A stretch of 14,686 nt of DNA, taken from assembly GCA_030671945.1 (NCBI GenBank), contig DAOVHJ010000021.1, forward strand, positions 1 to 14,686. Direction: 5' to 3'. Both the position numbers and the translations under genes were made by a program. Position 1 is the first letter of the stretch. Each line of letters opens with the position of its first letter. Under the pieces are notes generated by a model. The model did no database searches. It was not told where the DNA came from and saw nothing but the letters and a program-made list of their open reading frames with translations. This document shows positions 7,607-12,800 of this stretch, one piece after another. The stretch is from Candidatus Heimdallarchaeota archaeon (GTDB taxonomy: Archaea > Asgardarchaeota > Heimdallarchaeia > JABLTI01).

Positions 7607-8422
7607 CTATTTCTCTTCTTCCTCTCCGTACTGGAGGTTTTTGTCTTGTTCCTGCCAAGCTTTTAATAGAAAATCCTTTACTTGTGGATCTTCTCCATTA
7701 TATTTCAATACAAATCTAGATACATCTTGAACAGATGCGCCTTTCTTAATCATTAAATCAACTTGTTGTTGATATGCTGCTTCTAATGTAGAACCACGAC
7801 AACCATCGCAGGGCATCCCATGACTTGGACATAGTGCTCCACACCCAGCTTGTATGACTGGACCCATACAAATTATGTTATCTTCTAAGAAAATACAACG
7901 GTTTTCCAAGGCTTTACATTGATGACATACGGGTAAGTTTGGAAGTTTTGGTGTCCCGCCAATAAGAACATATTTTACGAAATCAAGGAATTCGTATTTA
8001 TTGACTGGACATTCTAAAAGGTAGTGATCCACATCAACAACTTTGTTTATCGGTTTAACTTGAAAGACTGGAAAATTTTTAGCTCCTTCTTTACCATAAG
8101 CAGCTTCTCTTATTTTCTTGTCATCCCTATAATTTCTCATCGCTTGTACTCCTCCAAAACAAGCACATGATCCCATTGCAACAAGAACAGTAGCTTTTTT
8201 TCTGAGTTCCTTTATTTCCTCTTCTTGTTTGTCATTTACAATACTGCCTTCAACAAATAAGATATCATAAGGTCCTTCTTTATTACCAGTCATTGCCATT
8301 CGAAAATCTATAATATCAACTAGATTCAATAGATCTAGAAGCTCATCTTCCAAATCAAGAAGACTAAGTTGACAACCTGCACAACCTGTAAAACCAACAA
8401 TGCCGATTTGTGGTTTAGCCAT
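7607..8422 (-). CDS. hydD: [NiFe]-hydrogenase small (delta) subunit
   Basis: Electron-transfer subunit that docks on HydA and relays electrons through iron-sulfur clusters to HydB/HydG. The N-terminal flavodoxin-like domain carries the proximal-cluster ligands: C14 and C17 (FTGCAGCQLS), C86 (GSCACFGG) and C138 (LECPV). The C-terminal half has a dense run of cysteines (C166, C169, C176, C185, C194, C198, C205, C208), enough for two further [4Fe-4S] clusters, as usual for the small subunit of group 3 enzymes. There is no Tat signal, so the enzyme is cytoplasmic. The start ATG overlaps the hydG stop by one base (TAATG), which suggests translational coupling. At 271 residues it is close to the Pyrococcus delta subunit in size. 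Confidence 0.95.
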   Translation of the reverse strand: MAKPQIGIVGFTGCAGCQLSLLDLEDELLDLLNLVDIIDFRMAMTGNKEGPYDILFVEGSIVNDKQEEEIKELRKKATVLVAMGSCACFGGVQAMRNYRDDKKIREAAYGKEGAKNFPVFQVKPINKVVDVDHYLLECPVNKYEFLDFVKYVLIGGTPKLPNLPVCHQCKALENRCIFLEDNIICMGPVIQAGCGALCPSHGMPCDGCRGSTLEAAYQQQVDLMIKKGASVQDVSRFVLKYNGEDPQVKDFLLKAWQEQDKNLQYGEEEEK

Positions 8423-9282
8423 TACATCAGGGCCTCCGGCAGTGTTCTAATTTGTCTTAGTGTAAAGACAGGGCCATCAAGACAAACGAATTTATCACCA
8501 ATTCCACAGTGACAGCATTTGCCAACACCACATTTCATTTTTCGCTCGAGAGAAAGGAAAATATGATCACTATCTAATCCTAATTTCTCAAGTTCTATGT
8601 TCACAAATTTATACATAATTGGTGGGCCACAAATCATTGCGACTGTATTCTTGGGATCTAATTTTTCAGCTATATTTGGAAAAAGATTAGTAACTACTCC
8701 TATATTGCCCCCCCAACACATTTCATCATCACGATCTACAGTACTGTGGAATTCAATGTCTTCGCGCTTTTCATATTCTTCATTTTCTTCCGGAAAGAGA
8801 ACATCAGCTGGACACCTATCACCATAAAGAATGTAGATTTCACCATAATCTTCACGATTATGTAAAGCATATCTAAAAGCTGATCTTAGTGGTAGATAAC
8901 CTAAACCACCTGTAACAAATAGTAAATCTTTACCTTTGTATTCTTCAACAGGAAAGTGATTGCCAAAAGGACCTCTTATTCCAACAATATCTCCTTTTTT
9001 CAGCTTATGCATTGCGCTTGTAACATTTCCAACGTTTCTTATTCCAAGCTCAAATGAACCGCGTTTTGTTGGGGGAGAAGTGATACTAATAGGAACTTCA
9101 CCTATTCCATAAACAGATAATTCAACAAATTGACCAGGATTGTTTTGGAAGAGAGGATTCAAATGCTCTTCAACAAATTTCAACTCAAAAAGTTTGGTTG
9201 TTTCTGTTAGTTTTCTAATTTTAATGATCTTTGCTTCATGTGGTGCAAGATATCCTTTATCATGGGCCATTATCGCTCTCAT
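8422..9282 (-). CDS. hydG: Hydrogenase gamma subunit, FAD/NAD(P)-binding with [2Fe-2S]
   Basis: Diaphorase-type subunit of the ferredoxin-NADP reductase/AsrB family that exchanges electrons with NAD(P)H. The flavin-binding region includes NPGQFVEL (48-55) and PISITSPP (64-71), the nucleotide-binding region GGLGYLPLRS (125-134), and the typical CGPPIMYK near 218-225. The C-terminus has the [2Fe-2S] motif with C251, C256, C259 and C267. An extra cysteine, C257, gives 'KCCHC'. The ATG at 9282 directly follows the hydB stop codon; a second in-frame ATG at residue 5 (9270) is an equally possible start. Length and motif order match Pyrococcus HydG. Confidence 0.94.
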   Translation of the reverse strand: MRAIMAHDKGYLAPHEAKIIKIRKLTETTKLFELKFVEEHLNPLFQNNPGQFVELSVYGIGEVPISITSPPTKRGSFELGIRNVGNVTSAMHKLKKGDIVGIRGPFGNHFPVEEYKGKDLLFVTGGLGYLPLRSAFRYALHNREDYGEIYILYGDRCPADVLFPEENEEYEKREDIEFHSTVDRDDEMCWGGNIGVVTNLFPNIAEKLDPKNTVAMICGPPIMYKFVNIELEKLGLDSDHIFLSLERKMKCGVGKCCHCGIGDKFVCLDGPVFTLRQIRTLPEALM

Positions 9283-10326
9283 TTAGGATTCACCCCTCAC
9301 ATCTTCTAAAACTTCTCTTACATCAATATCCGCTGGACAGTAAGTTATACACCTGCCACAGCCAACACATCCTTCTACATTGTATCTTCTCGGAATGTCT
9401 ATGAATTTGTGTAAATAACGATACCTGAAACGTCTTTCTTTTTCATGTCTAAAATCATGACCTCCGGCAACTTTAGCAAATTCAGGATAGTAACATGAAT
9501 CCCATTCTCGAAGTCTTATACCATGCTCCAAGTCTATGGCTATTTTATCTTTAACATTGTAACAATAACAAGTTGGGCAAACAAAAGTACAAGAACCACA
9601 AAAGAGACAATCTTTGGTATATTTTCTCCAAGCTTTTGATTCAAATTTATCCTCTAATTCACTTGGTAAACCTTCAACCAGTATATCCTTTTTGAAATTA
9701 TTATCTTTCAATTCCAATGTTCGAATATATTTATCATAATGCTCTTCTGTTGCATCCTCAAAGAGTTCAGGATATAATTCCATTATTCTTTTCCCACCAT
9801 CGGTATTAGGAACAACTAGATATTGATCTTTTGCAATTTCAGTAAACATCAGATCATATCCACTTTTTGGGTCATTGGAATTCATTGATTCACAAAAGCA
9901 ATTTTCATAACATGGTTTCAAACAGTTAATTCCAACAATTAATGTTCTATCTCGTAGAGCTAGATAATAATCATCACGGAAATTTTCTTTGAATATTTCA
10001 TCTAATACATTATTACCTGTTATGTCACAAGGACGAACTCCAAAAACAACTACTTTTGTCTCAATATCCTTAGTTGTTTTCAGCATATAAATTTCTGTTA
10101 TACCTTTTGTTCGACTAAATTTGAAAAGATCCTGTTGTGCAGGATGAAAGAGCTTTTTCAAAGGAATCATAGGTAACTCTGTATCAAATAAAACTTCTTC
10201 AAAGCTAGAGATTTCCATTAAAGTAGGAACATTATTTTTGTTTGTAGTAGCAATTACTATGAAATCATTTATCATTGAATCTACGAAATTGCTTATTTTT
10301 TCTCTAGAAATTATTTTAGAAGTCAT
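9283..10326 (-). CDS. hydB: Hydrogenase beta subunit, 4Fe-4S dicluster (AsrA-like)
   Basis: Electron-transfer subunit between the delta subunit and the flavoprotein gamma subunit; related to anaerobic sulfite reductase subunit A, hence the name sulfhydrogenase. Two classical [4Fe-4S] motifs are visible: C240, C243, C246, C250 and C320, C323, C326, C330. The family's extra cysteines are also present: RPCD with C100, NCLKPCYENCFC with C135, C139, C143 and C145, and PTCYCY with C253 and C255. It is the first gene of the operon, directly abutting hydG, and starts with ATG at 10326. Whether the complex also reduces sulfur or polysulfide, as the Pyrococcus enzyme does, cannot be told from sequence. 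A paralogue is encoded divergently at 10581. Confidence 0.94.
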   Translation of the reverse strand: MTSKIISREKISNFVDSMINDFIVIATTNKNNVPTLMEISSFEEVLFDTELPMIPLKKLFHPAQQDLFKFSRTKGITEIYMLKTTKDIETKVVVFGVRPCDITGNNVLDEIFKENFRDDYYLALRDRTLIVGINCLKPCYENCFCESMNSNDPKSGYDLMFTEIAKDQYLVVPNTDGGKRIMELYPELFEDATEEHYDKYIRTLELKDNNFKKDILVEGLPSELEDKFESKAWRKYTKDCLFCGSCTFVCPTCYCYNVKDKIAIDLEHGIRLREWDSCYYPEFAKVAGGHDFRHEKERRFRYRYLHKFIDIPRRYNVEGCVGCGRCITYCPADIDVREVLEDVRGES

Positions 10327-10382
10327 TATTTATGCATCCAAAATCTACACGAATGAAGTCGACCGAGTGTTTGTCACATCAC

Positions 10383-10397
10383 CTTTTTAATTATATT
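10383..10397 (-). promoter_or_regulatory. Probable TATA box of hydBGDA
   Basis: On the - strand AATATAATTAAAAAG lies about 57-71 bases before the hydB ATG, leaving a leader of roughly 30 bases. It is the clearest TATA-like element on this strand of the divergent intergenic region. Confidence 0.4.
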
Positions 10398-10429
10398 GAT
10401 GATGTTAATTATTTTTTCCTAATTAGAAA

Positions 10430-10447
10430 ATTTGTCAAAAGACAAAT
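10430..10447. promoter_or_regulatory. 18-bp palindrome in the divergent promoter region (possible operator)
   Basis: ATTTGTCAAAAGACAAAT is a perfect inverted repeat with 7-bp arms and a 4-base AAAA centre, sitting between the two divergent TATA candidates. The half-site TTTGTC recurs at 10370-10375, closer to hydB. The position is suited to a regulator controlling both redox operons at once. The binding protein is unknown. Confidence 0.4.
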
Positions 10448-10518
10448 AAGGTATTAGAAATTAAAAACGAGTTCATAATATAAATATAAACAATTAAATT
10501 CGATTCATAGCATTTATA

Positions 10519-10533
10519 CCAAAATATATTTAG
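10519..10533 (+). promoter_or_regulatory. Possible TATA box of the Flx/Hdr-like operon
   Basis: CCAAAATATATTTAG lies about 48-62 bases before the GTG start at 10581. An alternative AT-rich box lies at 10477-10491. The 254-base region 10327-10580 holds these elements and the palindrome, with no sign of an extra gene. Confidence 0.35.
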
Positions 10534-10580
10534 AACTTGAGTTAAAGATTCCTCAAGATAAACTTAAAGTTGGCGGAAAA

Positions 10581-11516
10581 GTGTCTTCAGTTAAAGCCTA
10601 TATTATCAAAGATTTGGAAGTTCCACCTGATTTAGAGATGAAAAACCAGTATGTCTTTAAAAGACAGAGAATTTTATCATACAATATTAAGTCTTTAAAA
10701 ATCAAAGAACATCTGGATGTTGATGAAAAACTCATTCTAATTCGTCCTTGTGATGCAATTGCTCTTGAATATATAGACAAAGTTATGCTCGAAGAGCCTG
10801 CAGATCCTCAATATAAAATTCTTAGAGAACAAGGTATATTTGCTGTTGTTAATTGCTTGAAATCTTGTGATGGTGGATTTTGTTTATCTACCGGTGGAAG
10901 TTTACTCAATAATGGTCTTGGTGATTTGGAATTAACACCACTCAAAGATAAAGAGTATTTTGTAGAAGTGTTAACAGAAAAAGGTCACAATTACATTCAG
11001 AAACTTGGTTTGAAGGAAGCTCCTAAAGGTTTGGGAGAAAAGGTAGATAAGATGAAAAAGGATGCACTGGGGAATCCAGAGCAAGAAATCATTGTAATTC
11101 CTACACCAGAACAGATACGAAATATACCAATGGAAGAGTGGGAAAAGATTGCATCTGGTTGTCTAGGATGCGGTTTTTGTAATTATTCTTGTCCAACTTG
11201 TACTTGTTATGCTGAATCACATGTTAAAAAAGATACAAACAATTTCTCAAAGGTTCGAGTATGGGATGCTTGTGTTCTTGAATCGTTCAATCTTATGGCA
11301 GGTGGTCACACCTTAATGCCTAATCGTTCCCGCAGATTCCGGAGACGATATAGTCACAAGTTTGAAAACATTCCAGAACAATATGGAGTTTTAGGATGTG
11401 TTGGATGTGGTAGGTGTTACAAATTATGTCCTGCTCATTTTGATATTAAGAAAATCCTCAGTTATTTAGCAAAGAAGGGAGCTGAAGTAAAATTACCAGT
11501 CACAGCAAGCCAATAA
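10581..11516 (+). CDS. AsrA/HydB/FlxB-like 4Fe-4S dicluster protein
   Basis: Paralogue of the hydrogenase beta subunit, probably an iron-sulfur relay between the FAD subunit and HdrA. Two [4Fe-4S] motifs are seen: C194, C197, C200, C204 and C273, C276, C279, C283. Family cysteines C57 (RPCD), C92, C96 and C101 (NCLKSCDGGFC), and C207 and C209 (PTCTCY) are kept. The segment AGGHTLMPNRSRRFRRRYSHKF parallels HydB closely. At 311 residues it is 36 shorter than HydB, missing N-terminal sequence. The GTG start is preceded by GGCGG; the frame stays open back to 10479 but offers no ATG, GTG or TTG there. It heads an operon with an AsrB-like flavoprotein, a ferredoxin and HdrA. That context favours a FlxB role over sulfite reduction, since no AsrC follows. 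Confidence 0.85.
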   Translation: MSSVKAYIIKDLEVPPDLEMKNQYVFKRQRILSYNIKSLKIKEHLDVDEKLILIRPCDAIALEYIDKVMLEEPADPQYKILREQGIFAVVNCLKSCDGGFCLSTGGSLLNNGLGDLELTPLKDKEYFVEVLTEKGHNYIQKLGLKEAPKGLGEKVDKMKKDALGNPEQEIIVIPTPEQIRNIPMEEWEKIASGCLGCGFCNYSCPTCTCYAESHVKKDTNNFSKVRVWDACVLESFNLMAGGHTLMPNRSRRFRRRYSHKFENIPEQYGVLGCVGCGRCYKLCPAHFDIKKILSYLAKKGAEVKLPVTASQ

Positions 11517-12295
11517 TTTGTACGATTACTAAAATAGAAAAAGAAACAGTTGATGTTAATACATACACTTTTTCAGCAGATGATGAATCATTCACATATT
11601 TACCAGGACAATTCTTCATGCTAACAGTTTTTGGAGTAGGTGAAGCACCTTTTGCTTTTTCCTCTATTGCTGGTAAGAAATTTCAATCAACAATAAGAAA
11701 AGCTGGTACAGTTACAGAAGCCTTACATAAACTAAAAGTTGGTAGCAAGATAGGGATAAGAGGACCCTTTGGAAAACCATTTCCATTGGATGAGCTAAAG
11801 AACGCGAATAGTATAATCATAGTAGCTGGCGGAATAGGTCTACCACCATTACGATCATTAATTCAATATATTTTTGCTAATGATTTTCCAAATCAAATTA
11901 TCTTGTATGGAGCAAGAACACCTGCTGATTTATTATTTAAAAAGAAGTTTGAGAAGTGGAAAAAGAATCCCAAGACAGAGATGCTTGTCACCGTAGATAA
12001 TGGTGATGCTAATTGGAAGGGAAATGTGGGTGTTGTTACTACTCTCTTTGATAAAATAAAAGTGCCAGAAAATGCTAAAGTAGTAACTGTTGGACCAGCA
12101 ATAATGATGAAATTTGTTGTTAAGAAATGCTTAGAGTTGGGTGTAAAACCTGAGGATATAATTGTTAGCTTAGAAAATCGAATGACTTGTGGCTATGGAA
12201 AATGTGGGAATTGCGCTTATGGAAAATACTTGGTTTGTAAAGATGGACCAGTATTCACTTATGAACAAATTAAAGACATTCAGGGGATCTTTTGA
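11513..12295 (+). CDS. AsrB/HydG/FlxA-like FAD- and NAD(P)-binding subunit with [2Fe-2S]
   Basis: Flavoprotein likely to oxidise NAD(P)H (or reduce NAD(P)+) and pass electrons to the adjoining iron-sulfur subunits. Visible are the flavin-binding YLPGQFF, the APFAFSS element, AGGIGLPPLRS for the nucleotide, VGPAIMMKF, and a C-terminal [2Fe-2S] motif (with this start C226, C231, C234, C242). The start is uncertain. The first ATG (11618) would delete conserved PGQF sequence, while homologous coding continues upstream (ITKIEKETVDVNTYTF) to the end of the previous gene without any ATG, GTG or TTG. I place the start at the ATA at 11513, which overlaps the preceding stop as ATAA; ATT at 11516 is the alternative. 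A sequencing error or frameshift could also explain this. The 3' end at TGA is firm. Confidence 0.82.
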   Translation: MICTITKIEKETVDVNTYTFSADDESFTYLPGQFFMLTVFGVGEAPFAFSSIAGKKFQSTIRKAGTVTEALHKLKVGSKIGIRGPFGKPFPLDELKNANSIIIVAGGIGLPPLRSLIQYIFANDFPNQIILYGARTPADLLFKKKFEKWKKNPKTEMLVTVDNGDANWKGNVGVVTTLFDKIKVPENAKVVTVGPAIMMKFVVKKCLELGVKPEDIIVSLENRMTCGYGKCGNCAYGKYLVCKDGPVFTYEQIKDIQGIF

Positions 12296-12296
12296 T

Positions 12297-12776
12297 ATGA
12301 CTCAAGGTTTAGTATTTTACCCAGATAGATGCAAAGACGATTGCACAGATTGCATTAAAGCATGTAAGAAAGAATATGGTATTGCGTTACTGACATTAAC
12401 ACCATCTAAAATCATTGTTAGTTGTCATCAGTGTGAGTCTCCTTATTGTATGAATGTTTGTAAAACAGAAGCAATTACTAAGGAGAAAGGAATTGTAAAA
12501 GTTAATCCCGAATTGTGTGTTGGGTGTCAATTCTGTCTCGCAGCATGCCCATATGGTGGTATGTATTTTCTAGAATCCAAAGCTGTGAAATGCCAGATGT
12601 GTGGAGATAAAGAAGAAGGACCACTATGTGTTACAGCTTGTAAGGAGAAAGCATTACAAGTAGTTGATGTTCCAAGCGAAGCTATGAAGAAAGTCAAACT
12701 CCAAGCACAAAGAGTGTTGAATCTTGGTGAGGATTTGATTTGTTTTGTTAATATAATAGAGGAAGGTAGTCATTAG
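12297..12776 (+). CDS. Four-cluster [4Fe-4S] ferredoxin-like subunit (HycB/DmsB type)
   Basis: Polyferredoxin-type electron carrier subunit of 159 residues. Sixteen cysteines fall into four groups typical of the HycB/HydN/CooF/DmsB fold: C12, C16, C19, C23; C43, C46, C51, C55; C74, C77, C80, C84; and C99, C102, C111, C115. It can thus bind four [4Fe-4S] clusters and act as a wire between the FlxAB-like pair and HdrA or another partner. The ATG is one base after the preceding TGA and follows AGGGGATC, a good Shine-Dalgarno match; an upstream in-frame ATG at 12189 lies inside the previous gene and is unlikely. Desulfovibrio FlxC is a smaller ferredoxin-like protein, so the equivalence is by position rather than by clear orthology. 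Confidence 0.88.
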   Translation: MTQGLVFYPDRCKDDCTDCIKACKKEYGIALLTLTPSKIIVSCHQCESPYCMNVCKTEAITKEKGIVKVNPELCVGCQFCLAACPYGGMYFLESKAVKCQMCGDKEEGPLCVTACKEKALQVVDVPSEAMKKVKLQAQRVLNLGEDLICFVNIIEEGSH

Positions 12777-12800
12777 AAAAAGAGGACCGGTGAAAAAAAT

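Noticed and set aside
6405..8827. Several + strand frames opposite the hydrogenase genes (6405-6794, 7419-7730, 8597-8827)
   Set aside because: All are antisense to genes with complete catalytic motifs and show no protein-family features.
10581..12295. A dissimilatory or assimilatory sulfite reductase operon (asrABC)
   Set aside because: Only the AsrA- and AsrB-like genes are present; no sirohaem-containing AsrC follows, and the next genes are a polyferredoxin and HdrA.
12189..12296. Upstream in-frame start extending the four-cluster ferredoxin by 36 residues
   Set aside because: The extension lies inside the [2Fe-2S]-coding end of the preceding gene in another frame, lacks family-like sequence, and the ATG at 12297 has a good Shine-Dalgarno match.
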